A model generated the notes under the pieces. The model was not told where the DNA came from. It saw nothing but the letters and a program-made list of their open reading frames with translations, and ran no database searches. A stretch of 64,000 bases of DNA from Paenibacillus sp. S150 (GTDB lineage: Bacteria; Bacillota; Bacilli; Paenibacillales; Paenibacillaceae): contig NZ_JACBYI010000024.1 in assembly GCF_019352175.1 (NCBI RefSeq), positions 34,431-98,430 of the forward strand. Reading direction: 5' to 3'. The translations under genes were made by a program, and so were the position numbers. Shown piece after piece: positions 34,640 through 44,558 of this stretch (position 1 is the stretch's first letter; the number at the start of each line of letters is the position of its first letter).

Positions 34640-36133
34640 ATGAGCAACCGACAAACGAAAACTGACGTTATTTTAATTGGTGCCGGAATCATGAGTGCGA
34701 CTTTGGGGTCACTGCTGAAAGAATTAGCGCCGGAATGGGAGATTACAGTAATTGAGCGCTGCGGGGGCGCAGGTGAGGAAAGCTCCAACGAATGGAACAA
34801 TGCGGGAACGGGGCATTCTTCACTGTGCGAGCTCAATTACACCCCTCTGCAGCCGGATGGAACCGTCGATATTGGCAAGGCTGTCAAAGTGAATGAAGAA
34901 TATCAGTTTTCCAAACAATTTTGGTCTTATCTTGTAAAAAGCAACCGGATCCATAATCCCCGGGATTTTATCGTCCAGGTGCCTCACATGAGTTATGTGC
35001 AAGGCGAACAGGATGTAGCATTTTTGAAAAAACGTTTTGAAGCGCTGTCAAAGCATCCTTTGTTTCAGGGAATGGAATTTTCCGATGATCCGGAAAAGCT
35101 GCTGGAATGGATTCCGCTGATGATGAAAAACCGGACGATAAATAAACCTGTAGCGGGTACCAGAATCGAATCCGGGACGGACGTTAACTTTGGCGCTTTA
35201 ACGCGTATGTTGTTTGCCCACTTAAAGAGCAATAATGCAGATATCCGATTTAAACATAATGTAGATGATATTAAGCGTGCCGCGGACTGCTCGTGGGAAC
35301 TGAAGGTGCGCAATATGGATAACGGCAGCCTTACACGCCATAATGCCAAATTTGTCTTTATCGGCGGCGGGGGAGGAAGCCTGCATCTGCTGCAGAAATC
35401 CGGCATTCCCGAAGGAAAGGGAATCGGAGGATTTCCGGTGAGCGGCCTGTTCATGGTGTGTGAGAACCCGGAGCTTGTAGCGCAGCATCATGCCAAAGTA
35501 TACGGCCAGGCTTCGGTGGGGGCCCCGCCTATGTCCGTTCCGCATCTGGACACCAGACTCATCGGCCAAAAAGAATTGTTGTTTTTCGGACCGTTTGCCG
35601 GCTTCTCGCCCAAGTTTCTGAAATTTGGTTCCATGTTTGATCTGGTAACTTCCGTAAAAACGGATAATCTGTTCACGATGCTGGCAGCAGGCGTAAAAAA
35701 CCTTTCGTTGACAAAATATCTGGTCCAGCAAGTGATGTTATCGAAGGAACAGCGCATGGAAGCTTTACGGGAGTTTGTCCCGGATGCCAAAAGCGAGGAT
35801 TGGAGGCTGGTGGTGGCGGGCCAGCGCGTGCAGGTTATCAAAAATACGGCTGCCGGCAGAGGAACGCTTCAATTTGGCACAGAGGTAATCAATGCCGCAG
35901 ATGGCTCGATAGCTGCATTGCTCGGCGCTTCCCCGGGGGCTTCCACTGCCGTTTCCGTCATGCTTGAATTGATAACCAGGTGCTTCCCGCAGCATATCAA
36001 AGCGTGGGAACCGAAAATCAGAGCAATGATCCCTTCCTATGGTATGCCACTGTCCGAGACCCCGGAGCTTTTCCGTGAAATCGATACTGCAGCAGCGCGG
36101 ACGCTTGGACTGACTAATGCCGGGGAGCAGTAA
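34640..36133 (+). CDS. mqo: Malate:quinone oxidoreductase
   Basis: The 497-residue protein matches the membrane-associated FAD enzyme that oxidises malate to oxaloacetate and reduces quinone. The N-terminal dinucleotide motif is GAGIMSATLG, followed by the family signature NEWNNAGTGHSSLCELNYTP, and length is normal. AAGGACGG precedes the ATG. It is monocistronic, between two terminators, and unrelated to the flanking glycan genes. It is a TCA-cycle alternative to soluble malate dehydrogenase. Confidence 0.95.
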   Translation: MSNRQTKTDVILIGAGIMSATLGSLLKELAPEWEITVIERCGGAGEESSNEWNNAGTGHSSLCELNYTPLQPDGTVDIGKAVKVNEEYQFSKQFWSYLVKSNRIHNPRDFIVQVPHMSYVQGEQDVAFLKKRFEALSKHPLFQGMEFSDDPEKLLEWIPLMMKNRTINKPVAGTRIESGTDVNFGALTRMLFAHLKSNNADIRFKHNVDDIKRAADCSWELKVRNMDNGSLTRHNAKFVFIGGGGGSLHLLQKSGIPEGKGIGGFPVSGLFMVCENPELVAQHHAKVYGQASVGAPPMSVPHLDTRLIGQKELLFFGPFAGFSPKFLKFGSMFDLVTSVKTDNLFTMLAAGVKNLSLTKYLVQQVMLSKEQRMEALREFVPDAKSEDWRLVVAGQRVQVIKNTAAGRGTLQFGTEVINAADGSIAALLGASPGASTAVSVMLELITRCFPQHIKAWEPKIRAMIPSYGMPLSETPELFREIDTAAARTLGLTNAGEQ

Positions 36134-36179
36134 AAAGACAGGCATCAGCAATCCGTCTATGCCAAAAGAATAAATCCAG

Positions 36180-36217
36180 GATTAAAGGAGCAAAACTATT
36201 GTTTTGCTCCTTTAATC
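36180..36217 (+). terminator. Terminator after mqo
   Basis: A perfect 17-bp stem (36180-36196 with 36201-36217) around a TATT loop; the 3' arm itself contains the T-rich segment. Confidence 0.8.
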
Positions 36218-36493
36218 TGTCTGCAGATATAAAAACAATGCTGTCTCAAACGGATCTTCCGCAGTGCTGCATACAGGCTAAAGGCTGTCTTTCGGCAAGA
36301 TTAATCTAATTGCTATTTTATGTAATATTATGGTACTGTTTAAATAAATTCCTAGGTGACTTTCCAGTAATTGCATAAGGGGAAAATAATTTTCTCCAGA
36401 GGGGGGGCTGATAAGCTGAGGATATGGGTGCCCGGATCGTAATGGATAAGCGGATCAATTCTATTCTATTAAAATGAATGGAGGTATTTGATA
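36218..36493. other. Leader region of the PL4 gene
   Basis: These 276 bp (360 bp between genes in all) are A/T-rich up to about 36390, then have a GGGGGGG run at 36402-36408. I see no gene, no recognised riboswitch and no cre site. Confidence 0.4.
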
Positions 36494-38122
36494 GTGACCG
36501 GACGTTTAGCACGTAAGACAGTATGTATGCTTCTTGTCATGCTGATGATTGCAGTATCGAATTTTTTTCCGGCATCAACCGGGTATGCGGCAACCGTGTA
36601 TGTAACCGATAACGGGTCTACCCTTGTTGTGAATACCGGAGCAGGTCTGGTATATACCGTTAATAAAGATAATGGCGATATTACTTCGTGCAAGTTGAAC
36701 GGTACTGAACTGAACAGCACGAGCAAAGCTTCGCATATCAGTTCGGGCTTGGGGTCTGCTGCCAATGTCACCTGGAGCACATCGCCTTCGGGATCGACCG
36801 TTCAAATCACCGTAACAACCGACACACTTACCCATTACTATTCATCACGAGGCGGCGAAAATATCATCTATATGGCGACTTACATCACAGCCGAGCCGTC
36901 TGTGGGCGAGCTGCGCTATATTTTCCGGGGAAATGGCAGTGTTCTGACAAGCGTTCCGGCTAATTCGAATAATAGGGGTACGACCGGGGCCATTGAAAGT
37001 TCGGATGTTTATGGCTATTCCAACGGATACACCACTTCAAAATACTATGGCAATGACCAGGCCAAGGACTTAACGATTCGGGGCGTTACGGGCAGCGGTG
37101 TGGGTGTATTCATGGCCTACGGTAACCGGGAAAAAAGCTCGGGCGGCCCGTTTTTCCGCGATATCCAGTTTCAAAGCGGCGGAGATACGGAAGTATACAA
37201 CTATATGAATTCCGGTCATGCCCAGACCGAAGGCTGGCGTCTTGGATTGCATGGGCCTTATGCCTTGGTCTTCACGACAGGAGGGACTCCCGGTGTACCC
37301 GACTTCAGCTGGATGTCAGGCCTGGAATTAAAGGGATGGGTGTCCAGCCGCGGCAATGTGGTGCTTAACGGCCTTTCCGGGATGGACACCGCTTATACGT
37401 ATACCATCGGTTTTGCCAACAGCACCGCCCAATATTGGGTCAACACGTCTTCGGGCGGCTCGGCGGTTAAATCCGGCATAATCCCGGGAACCTACACCAT
37501 GACCGTGTATAAGGGTGAACTTGCGGTATATTCGGAAAATGTAAATGTAACTGCCGGAGCAACAACGACGCTGAACACCCGTACGATTAATGGCGACCCC
37601 AGCACAGCCTCTTCAATCTGGCGTATTGGGAATTGGGACGGCACGCCGCGCGAGCTGTTAAATGGGCAGACAATTGCTGTCCGCCATCCTTCTGACAGCC
37701 GCAATCCGAGCTGGGGCCCTGTGACGTATGCGGTCGGCAGTGCAACCAATAAGTTCCCTGCGGTGCAGTTCCGTGCACAAAATTCTCCGACCGCGATTAC
37801 TTTTTCGCTGAATTCTACCCAGGCGGCAGCTGCGCATACATTAAACATTGGCATTACCACCGCTTATAACAACGGCCGCCCCAGTGTTACGGTCAACGGC
37901 CATGCCTTGAGCAATCCTGCCGCTTCATCACAACCGAATTCACGCAGCTTCACCATTGGCACGTACCGGGGCAATAATACAACCTTTTCCTGGTCGATAC
38001 CCTCATCTTATCTGGTGTCAGGCACGAATACAATATCCATTACGCCCATCAGCGGCTCCAGCGATCTGGGCACCTGGTTAAGCGCAGGATGGGTGTACGA
38101 CTGTGTAGAGCTTCTGAATTAA
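36494..38122 (+). CDS. Rhamnogalacturonan lyase, family PL4, secreted
   Basis: The 542-residue protein has a signal peptide (cut near 33, after GYA), an N-terminal beta-sandwich catalytic domain (about 35-305), a fibronectin-III-like middle domain (about 310-380) and a C-terminal jelly-roll domain (about 390-540), the three-part layout of PL4 rhamnogalacturonan endolyases. It cuts the pectin RG-I backbone by beta-elimination. The start is a GTG at 36494, nine bases after GGAGG; an in-frame TTG at 36488 is too near. A strong terminator follows. Confidence 0.85.
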   Translation: MTGRLARKTVCMLLVMLMIAVSNFFPASTGYAATVYVTDNGSTLVVNTGAGLVYTVNKDNGDITSCKLNGTELNSTSKASHISSGLGSAANVTWSTSPSGSTVQITVTTDTLTHYYSSRGGENIIYMATYITAEPSVGELRYIFRGNGSVLTSVPANSNNRGTTGAIESSDVYGYSNGYTTSKYYGNDQAKDLTIRGVTGSGVGVFMAYGNREKSSGGPFFRDIQFQSGGDTEVYNYMNSGHAQTEGWRLGLHGPYALVFTTGGTPGVPDFSWMSGLELKGWVSSRGNVVLNGLSGMDTAYTYTIGFANSTAQYWVNTSSGGSAVKSGIIPGTYTMTVYKGELAVYSENVNVTAGATTTLNTRTINGDPSTASSIWRIGNWDGTPRELLNGQTIAVRHPSDSRNPSWGPVTYAVGSATNKFPAVQFRAQNSPTAITFSLNSTQAAAAHTLNIGITTAYNNGRPSVTVNGHALSNPAASSQPNSRSFTIGTYRGNNTTFSWSIPSSYLVSGTNTISITPISGSSDLGTWLSAGWVYDCVELLN

Positions 38123-38143
38123 AATTCCTCCGCTTTTCTGTAT

Positions 38144-38186
38144 TAGCAGCAATTGCTTCCCGGGGATATCCGGGCAATTGCTGCTA
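38144..38186 (+). terminator. Terminator after the PL4 gene
   Basis: TAGCAGCAATTG (38144-38155) pairs with CAATTGCTGCTA (38175-38186), enclosing a CCCGG hairpin, and TTTCTATT follows. Confidence 0.75.
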
Positions 38187-38334
38187 TTTCTATTGTAGTG
38201 CTTCAGCATACCCGAATTCTCATCAAAGCGCTCATTTGCAGGAATATTCACATGGCCTGTTGAATATAACCCGGAAGCAAATGACCGAATACAGGCGTAT
38301 CCCGGATACGTCCTAGCCGCAGGAGGAGAACAAC

Positions 38335-39252
38335 ATGAAGTCCATTACTGTTCAAAGCCTTACGGAGAAGCTCCATTTGGAGGTGCTGGCGGGAGCCAGC
38401 CGTATGGACCGCGAAATTACCCGCCCACGGACGCACAGGCCGGGGCTGGAGTTTGTCGGTTATTTTGATTTTTTTCCCATGGAGCGGGTGCAGGTGCTCG
38501 GCCGTAAGGAGATCAACTACTTATTGACGCTAAGCGTAGAAGAACGCATGCTGCATATCGGAAATATCGTCAAATATCATCCGCCGTGTTTCATTGTAAC
38601 CTCAGGCCAGCAGGAAATCCCCTATTTGACTCTGTTCTGCAACCAGGAGGGGATTCCGCTGCTCCGTACGGGAGACACAACGACGGAGTTTATTGCCAAG
38701 CTGGACAGCTACCTGGTGAAGACGCTGGCGCCGGAGCTGTCGATCCATGGGGTGTGCGTGAACGTATCAGGCATAGGCATCCTGCTTAGGGGCAAGTCCG
38801 GAATTGGCAAAAGCGAGACCGCGCACACACTTATCCGAAGAGGCCACCGGTTCGTGGCGGACGATATTGTGGTGCTCAAGAAGCTGGGCCCGTCCACGCT
38901 GCTCGGGACGCACAATGAAACCACGCGTGAATTCCTCGCGCTGCGCAGCATCGGCCTGATCAATGTCGTGCGCCAATATGGGCGCAAGGCCTTTCAGGAC
39001 GAGACGCGCATTGTGCTCGACATTGAGCTGTCCCCCTGGCGGGAAAATTCGCTGAATAATGAGCTGGAGCTGGTGTCCCAGTTCACTGAATACCTGGGTG
39101 TTCAAATTCCGCATATTGAAGTCCAGCTCCAGCCGGGACGCGATGTAGCCGGACTTATTGAGGCGGCGGCCAACAATTGGTATCTCAAGCAGCTCGGCTA
39201 CAGCGCCGCGGAAGAGTTCATGAAGCGGATTGAAGACGGAATGCAGTCCTGA
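38335..39252 (+). CDS. HPr kinase/phosphorylase paralogue
   Basis: The 305-residue protein aligns over its length with HprK: an N-terminal domain with RPGLEFVGYFDF, catalytic His138 in SIHGV, Walker A GKSGIGKS (153-160) and VADD (174-177). The conserved C-terminal signature (EIRGLGIINV...LFG in canonical HprK) is altered to ALRSIGLINVVRQYG. The usual lgt neighbour is absent; instead the gene lies alone between two pectin-degradation genes. It may phosphorylate HPr or Crh at Ser46 under other conditions, or be specialised in phosphorylase function. AGGAGGAG precedes the ATG. Confidence 0.82.
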   Translation: MKSITVQSLTEKLHLEVLAGASRMDREITRPRTHRPGLEFVGYFDFFPMERVQVLGRKEINYLLTLSVEERMLHIGNIVKYHPPCFIVTSGQQEIPYLTLFCNQEGIPLLRTGDTTTEFIAKLDSYLVKTLAPELSIHGVCVNVSGIGILLRGKSGIGKSETAHTLIRRGHRFVADDIVVLKKLGPSTLLGTHNETTREFLALRSIGLINVVRQYGRKAFQDETRIVLDIELSPWRENSLNNELELVSQFTEYLGVQIPHIEVQLQPGRDVAGLIEAAANNWYLKQLGYSAAEEFMKRIEDGMQS

Positions 39253-39295
39253 CGGGAGGCTGGAGGTGAATTCAGTTATCCCAAATGATCAATAT

Positions 39296-39331
39296 AAAAG
39301 CCGTTCCCTGTCTAAGCGGGAACGGCTTTTT
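39296..39331 (+). terminator. Terminator after the HprK paralogue
   Basis: AAAAGCCGTTCCC pairs perfectly with GGGAACGGCTTTT around a nine-base loop. Confidence 0.8.
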
Positions 39332-39440
39332 GCCGCGGCGACGGCGGGAGTGCAAGCACTGGAAGGATGTCCATCGTGAAGCGGAAGGCTGCACAAGCAA
39401 AATGCTTGCTTAAGCATACAAAATGTTATCTTTTCAACCG

Positions 39441-39488
39441 TTACTTAATATTTTAACTATTGGTATATTTATATGTAAGTGCTTACAT
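39441..39488 (+). promoter_or_regulatory. Promoter and cre-like operator of the GH53 gene
   Basis: TTACTT (39441-39446) and TATATT (39464-39469), 17 bp apart, precede a near-perfect palindrome ATGTAAGTGCTTACAT (39473-39488). The core TGTAAGTGCTTACA differs from the cre consensus at one base (central TG for CG). Its place at the expected transcription start suits CcpA or a LacI-type repressor. Confidence 0.6.
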
Positions 39489-39544
39489 GTTTTTGGAGGC
39501 ACTCATAGGCAGCGAAAGATTAAGCACAGAAAGGTGATTAGAGC

Positions 39545-42500
39545 ATGGAAAATAAAAAAAAGATCCTATCCGTATTTTTGGCGGCATTGTTAATGTTAAG
39601 TTCTTTTTCATTCAACCTGGAGACGGCTGCTGCTGCAGATCCGAACCGTCCGTATATTGTAAACGGCGGCTTTGAGGCGGATTTCTGGACGGATCAATCA
39701 TGGAGTATAGACACGGCAGATTGGAATGAGGTGGACATTCAGCAATTTGCCTATACCGATGATTCCTGGCTCACACCGGATGCAGGAGATTACGCTTTTA
39801 AATACTGGATCAAGAATACGGCTGCCGGGAACCAGGCAGTGGCAGTGAAGCAGACGCTTGCTGCGCTTCCGGCTGGAAGCTATGAGCTGTCAGTGAAGTC
39901 GATGGGCGGCGCTGGCGGCGAAGCGGGGAAAGTTGAATTATTCGCGGGCAGCGGGAAGACCGCCGCAGCCGCTACCACCGGCTATAATGCCTGGGGGACA
40001 GTCAGCCTGAAATTTGATTTGGCGCAGGATGCCTCAGGCCTGGTCATCGGGGCGAACATCAGCGGCGCTCCGGCCGCCTGGGGGTATTTGGACAGCTTTG
40101 AGCTGAAGCGGGTGGGTACGGAAGCGGTTCCGCCGGTGGCTGCGGATATTTTTGTGAAGAAGGTGGAAGGGCTCCAGCCTGACTTCATTAAGGGCGTGGA
40201 TATCTCCAGCATTATTTCATTAGAAAATAGCGGCGTCCAATTTTATAATGAGAGCGGCGATGTGCAGGATATTTTTACAACTGTACATGAAGCCGGGGTT
40301 AATTATATTCGGGTCCGTATATGGCAGGATCCTTATGATGCGGCAGGTAACGGTTACGGCGGCGGCAACAATGATCTGGCAACCGCGATTGAAATCGGCA
40401 AGAGGGCGACCGCGAATGGGATGAAGCTGCTGGTGGACTTCCATTATTCCGATTTCTGGGCCGACCCGGCCAAGCAGCATACGCCCAAGGCCTGGGCAAG
40501 CTTGGGCTTCGAAGACAAGAAGACCGCACTGTACAGCTATACCAAGGACAGCCTGCAAGCCCTGCTCGATCAAGGTATAGCGGTTGGCATGGTTCAGGTA
40601 GGGAATGAAACCAACGGACAGTTCGCAGGCGAATCCGATTGGGCAAAGATCAGCGCATTGTTCAACGAGGGCAGCAGGGCGATTCGGGAGATCGGTCCCA
40701 ATATACTGGTCGCCTTGCATTTTACCAACCCTGAATCCGCAGGACGATATGCTTCCTATGCGCAAACGCTGAAGAACAATAATGTGGATTATGATGTGTT
40801 CGCAAGCTCTTATTATCCATTCTGGCACGGGACATTAAGCAATTTGACCTCCGTTCTGAAGCAGGTTGCCGGTACTTATGGAAAGAAAGTAATGGTGGCC
40901 GAAACCTCTTACGCTTATACCGCCGATGACGGGGATGGGCACGGAAATACAGCGCCTCAGAGCTCCGGCCAAACCCTGGACTACCCGATCAGTGTTCAAG
41001 GCCAGGCGAACTCGGTCCGAAATGTGATCGAGGCGGTAGCGAATGTCGGTGAAGCTGGAATCGGTGTCTTTTATTGGGAGCCTGCATGGCTTCCGGTGGG
41101 TCCGAGAGTAAACCTTGAGCAGAATAAACTCCTGTGGGAACAATACGGTTCGGGTTGGGCGTCCAGCTATGCGAAGGAATATGACCCTGCGGATGCAGGC
41201 GTATGGTACGGCGGGAGTGCCGTTGACAATCAGGCTTTGTTTGATTTCAGCGGTCACCCGCTTGCTTCGCTGAATGTATTCAAATATGTGAATACTGGCG
41301 CGGTTGCTCCCATCGCCGCAGATGAAATCAAGAATGTCTCGGTGACTGCGGCTGCGGGTGAGACAATCCGGCTGCCGGCGGTCGTAAGCGTTGTTTATAA
41401 TGATGGAAGCACCGGAACCTTGCCGGTGGTATGGGATCAGGCTGCGCTTGAACAAGCCATTGGCCAGGGGGCCGGCCGCTATGTGATCGGCGGAACCGCA
41501 GAAGGCGGGCTGGCGGTACAGGCTTTTCTTGAAATCAGGCAGGAGAACTTCATTGTCAACGCGGGCTTTGAGAATAGCGACAGAAGCATGTGGAAGATCA
41601 TCTATGGAGAGGGAAGCGGACCGCATACCGATTACCAGAATAAAGTGACAGATGCCAGAACGGGCAATTACTCCCTGCACTTTTACTCGGCGGACAAGGT
41701 CAGCTTTAGTGTACAGCAGACCGTGTACGGACTGAACCCGGGGTACTACAATCTCTCCATGTTCATCCAGGGCGGAGATGCCGCAAATCCCGAGATGAAG
41801 CTCTTTGCCGTAACGGACGGCAGGGAAGTGAAAGTGGACACCGGAGTTAACGGGTGGGCGCAATGGAATAACCCCGAGATCGAAAATATTCTTGTGACCA
41901 ACGGAACCCTTACGGCCGGAGCCAATATTCAAGCGGACGGCGGCGCCTGGGGGACGATTGATGATTTCTATTTAAGCTATGTCAAAGCGGCGGAGGAGCA
42001 GGAGCCTGGGCCAGGGACGGAAACCCCGGGGAATCCCGGAGGAGGTGAGCCGGAGACGCCTGTTGAGGAACAGCCACAGCCAGAGACGCCGGTAACCCGG
42101 CCGCCTTCTGCTGGAGCAACGATGCCTCTTACGGAGATAATTACGGCCAATGTGGACGGCGGGAGCACAGGCGGTCAGCCTGTATCGAATGTGGCGGTTA
42201 CCCGGATGACCCAGCCGGACGGCTCGAAAAAAGACAAGGTGGACTATACAGCGGCCAAAGCTCTTGAAGCAGCAGGCAAGGTTGCTGCCGGCGGGCTTGA
42301 TACGGTGCGGCTAGTCCTTGCGGACACGGAAGACAAGGTCTCTGAGCTGGATATCGGATTCCCGAAGGATACCTTGAAGGCGCTGGCTTCGGGTAAGGTT
42401 AATCTTGAAGTGTACACGGAGAACGCAAGATTAATCCTGCCCCGGCAAACCCTGGCCTCAATGGACAGTGATTATCGGTTCAGACTCATCCCGGTGAAGA

Positions 42501-43429
42501 GTGAGAATGCGATCAAGTCTGTGGAGGAACGGGCGAAGCAAGAGCAAGCCGTTCAAGCGGCTGCCGGCGCAGGAGGGGTTACAGTCGTAGGCCGTCCGAT
42601 GATCATAGAGACAGGGCTAAAGGATTATCCGGCAGACTTGATTCTGCCGTTGCCCGGCAGCGTGATTCCAGCGGATGCGGCCGGGCGGACGGCATTTTTA
42701 GCTAATCTGGTGATCTATATTGAGCACAGCGACGGCGAGAGAGTGCTGGAGCAGCCTGAATTGGTGCAGTATTCGGACGGGAAGCTCGGACTCAAGTTCC
42801 AGGTCGCCAAATTCAGCACATTTGCTGTACTGAACATGGACAACTGGGCGGCATCCCGGCAGAAGCCAACCAAATATGCTCCATATATGCAAGGCTATCC
42901 TGACGGCACGTTCCGGCCGGATCAGGCCATGACCAGAGCCGAAATGGCAGCGGTTTTGTCCCGGATAGCAGGGGTCCGGAACGCAGATTCCCCGGCTGTC
43001 AGCTATAAGGATAAGAGTGATTTCGGATGGGCGGCAAATGATATTGGTGCAGTAACCACAGCCGGATTAATGACAGGCTACAAGGATGGAACCTTTGGAC
43101 CGGATTTGTTTATTACCAGAGCCGAAATGGCGGCGGTTGTGGTACGCTGGATGCAGCTGACCGGGGAGCCTTCCCCTTCATTTACAGATACCTATGGCCA
43201 TTGGTCAGCCGGCAATATGGCTCTGGTTCAAGAGGCCGGTTACATGGAGGGGATGCCGGACGGAAGCTTCGGACCGGATAGGCTGCTCAGCCGGGCAGAA
43301 GCGGCGACTTTAATCAATAGAGTCCTGAACCGAGAGCCTGTATCCGGCATTACGGCTTCAGCGTGGTCTGATGTGCCTCAGAGCCATTGGGCATTTCAAG
43401 ATATTGCAGAAGCCACAGTCAGCCAATAG
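39545..43429 (+). CDS. SLH-anchored GH53 endo-beta-1,4-galactanase
   Basis: The 1294-residue protein has a signal peptide (1 to about 31), a CBM61-like domain (about 36-190), GH53 (about 208-560) with acid/base Glu355 (VGNETNG) and nucleophile Glu453 (VAETSY), an Ig-like domain (about 595-665), a second CBM61-like domain (about 670-810), a Pro/Glu/Thr linker, an unassigned region (about 865-1110) and three SLH motifs (about 1120-1275; for example YPDGTFRPDQAMTRAEMAA). It should cut pectic galactan side chains while bound to the cell wall. The galactan-binding modules fit the substrate. Confidence 0.9.
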   Translation: MENKKKILSVFLAALLMLSSFSFNLETAAAADPNRPYIVNGGFEADFWTDQSWSIDTADWNEVDIQQFAYTDDSWLTPDAGDYAFKYWIKNTAAGNQAVAVKQTLAALPAGSYELSVKSMGGAGGEAGKVELFAGSGKTAAAATTGYNAWGTVSLKFDLAQDASGLVIGANISGAPAAWGYLDSFELKRVGTEAVPPVAADIFVKKVEGLQPDFIKGVDISSIISLENSGVQFYNESGDVQDIFTTVHEAGVNYIRVRIWQDPYDAAGNGYGGGNNDLATAIEIGKRATANGMKLLVDFHYSDFWADPAKQHTPKAWASLGFEDKKTALYSYTKDSLQALLDQGIAVGMVQVGNETNGQFAGESDWAKISALFNEGSRAIREIGPNILVALHFTNPESAGRYASYAQTLKNNNVDYDVFASSYYPFWHGTLSNLTSVLKQVAGTYGKKVMVAETSYAYTADDGDGHGNTAPQSSGQTLDYPISVQGQANSVRNVIEAVANVGEAGIGVFYWEPAWLPVGPRVNLEQNKLLWEQYGSGWASSYAKEYDPADAGVWYGGSAVDNQALFDFSGHPLASLNVFKYVNTGAVAPIAADEIKNVSVTAAAGETIRLPAVVSVVYNDGSTGTLPVVWDQAALEQAIGQGAGRYVIGGTAEGGLAVQAFLEIRQENFIVNAGFENSDRSMWKIIYGEGSGPHTDYQNKVTDARTGNYSLHFYSADKVSFSVQQTVYGLNPGYYNLSMFIQGGDAANPEMKLFAVTDGREVKVDTGVNGWAQWNNPEIENILVTNGTLTAGANIQADGGAWGTIDDFYLSYVKAAEEQEPGPGTETPGNPGGGEPETPVEEQPQPETPVTRPPSAGATMPLTEIITANVDGGSTGGQPVSNVAVTRMTQPDGSKKDKVDYTAAKALEAAGKVAAGGLDTVRLVLADTEDKVSELDIGFPKDTLKALASGKVNLEVYTENARLILPRQTLASMDSDYRFRLIPVKSENAIKSVEERAKQEQAVQAAAGAGGVTVVGRPMIIETGLKDYPADLILPLPGSVIPADAAGRTAFLANLVIYIEHSDGERVLEQPELVQYSDGKLGLKFQVAKFSTFAVLNMDNWAASRQKPTKYAPYMQGYPDGTFRPDQAMTRAEMAAVLSRIAGVRNADSPAVSYKDKSDFGWAANDIGAVTTAGLMTGYKDGTFGPDLFITRAEMAAVVVRWMQLTGEPSPSFTDTYGHWSAGNMALVQEAGYMEGMPDGSFGPDRLLSRAEAATLINRVLNREPVSGITASAWSDVPQSHWAFQDIAEATVSQ

Positions 43430-43488
43430 CTGCACTATGCGGGAAGCTGGCGGAGAAAAATTCTCAGGTGAGTAAGTGATATGAAAAA

Positions 43489-43532
43489 GGCGGCAATGGC
43501 GGGTTCCCGCATCAGGGAAGCCCATTGCCGCC
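43489..43532. terminator. Bidirectional terminator between GH53 and PL10 genes
   Basis: GGCGGCAATGG pairs with CCATTGCCGCC, and a GGGTTCCC / GGGAAGC segment extends the structure inside. The minus side continues into CCTTTTT. The flanking genes converge on it. Confidence 0.75.
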
Positions 43533-43538
43533 TTTGGA

Positions 43539-44498
43539 TTAATTAACCAGGCTTGCCGGCCAGTTGCCGTACCAGGAATAGCCGGTTCTTCGTTCCTGCT
43601 CTATATCGCTGAGCCGGTATTTCACAATGCCGTCCCGGCCTACAAATATGGGCTTATTGGTGCCAAGCTCATAGAACCGTGCCCATATGGGTGTTGTTAC
43701 GCTGGGGTCACTCACAACAATGACATCATCGCTTGTCTTTACCACACGGATGCCGGTGATTTGAACGGCCTTGAACCAGTCCTCGGCAGCTTTGATAGCG
43801 GCGGCTATGGGTGCCGTGGATGTTCTGGTCTTCAGAAAATTCACGATGCCTACGCTTTCCTGGGCGCTGAGAGAAGGCACCTCATAGCTTCTTGCCCCTG
43901 CAGGCTTCAGTGTGGCAGAGTCATGCTGCTGCCCCCACACGGTCAATTTACCGCCTGTCACGACCTGTGTATTCAGTAAGCAATCGAGGCCCTTCGTGAC
44001 GGCTTGTTTGCTTTTGCCGGCCAGGGTGCTGTCAATGAAAGAGAAATCACCTTTCCGGTTCGCAACCTCGTCCAAGAGGAGCATCACATTAATCATGGCG
44101 TTATCATTGTAGGTGATGTGGTTATGGTAACCGGTGCTTTGATAAATTTGCGGCCAGCCGCCATTGGAATACTGCATCGTTAACAGAAAATTAATGCCCT
44201 TGATGGCGGCGGCGGAGTAGGAGCTGTTACCGGTTTTTTTGTATTCGCTGGCCAACCGTCTGATTTCCGTATATGTAGCTTTGTTGTCAATGGTAGACTT
44301 GGCCCAGTCGCCGCTGGTGACGGTGTAGTCCTTCTTCCAGCCCCCGTCCGCCTGCTGGTTGTTCAGAACCTCCGAGATGCTTGCTGTTGTGCCTGAACCA
44401 TCTGCGGCGAATACGGCGGCAGCCGGCTGAAACAGCACTGCCGGTACAGACAGAAGCATTGAGAGCGCTAATGCAAAAGTGAGCGTCCTTTTTTTCAT
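43539..44498 (-). CDS. Secreted pectate lyase, family PL10
   Basis: The 319-residue protein has a signal peptide (1 to about 32) and a PL10 alpha-toroid domain with the family's NNQQADGGWKKDY start, MQYSNGGWPQIY and the C-terminal IWARFYELGTNKPIFVGRDG segment, which holds the catalytic arginine. It cleaves homogalacturonan by calcium-assisted beta-elimination. The ATG at 44498 has AAGGAG upstream; an in-frame start 25 codons earlier would bury the signal peptide. A cre-like site lies about 60 bp upstream. It completes the pectin set with the PL4 and GH53 enzymes. Confidence 0.9.
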   Translation of the reverse strand: MKKRTLTFALALSMLLSVPAVLFQPAAAVFAADGSGTTASISEVLNNQQADGGWKKDYTVTSGDWAKSTIDNKATYTEIRRLASEYKKTGNSSYSAAAIKGINFLLTMQYSNGGWPQIYQSTGYHNHITYNDNAMINVMLLLDEVANRKGDFSFIDSTLAGKSKQAVTKGLDCLLNTQVVTGGKLTVWGQQHDSATLKPAGARSYEVPSLSAQESVGIVNFLKTRTSTAPIAAAIKAAEDWFKAVQITGIRVVKTSDDVIVVSDPSVTTPIWARFYELGTNKPIFVGRDGIVKYRLSDIEQERRTGYSWYGNWPASLVN

Positions 44499-44558
44499 TG
44501 GAAATCTCCTTTTCCCATATTTTGACAACCTTGCAAAAATGAATCCCCCCTTCAAGAA

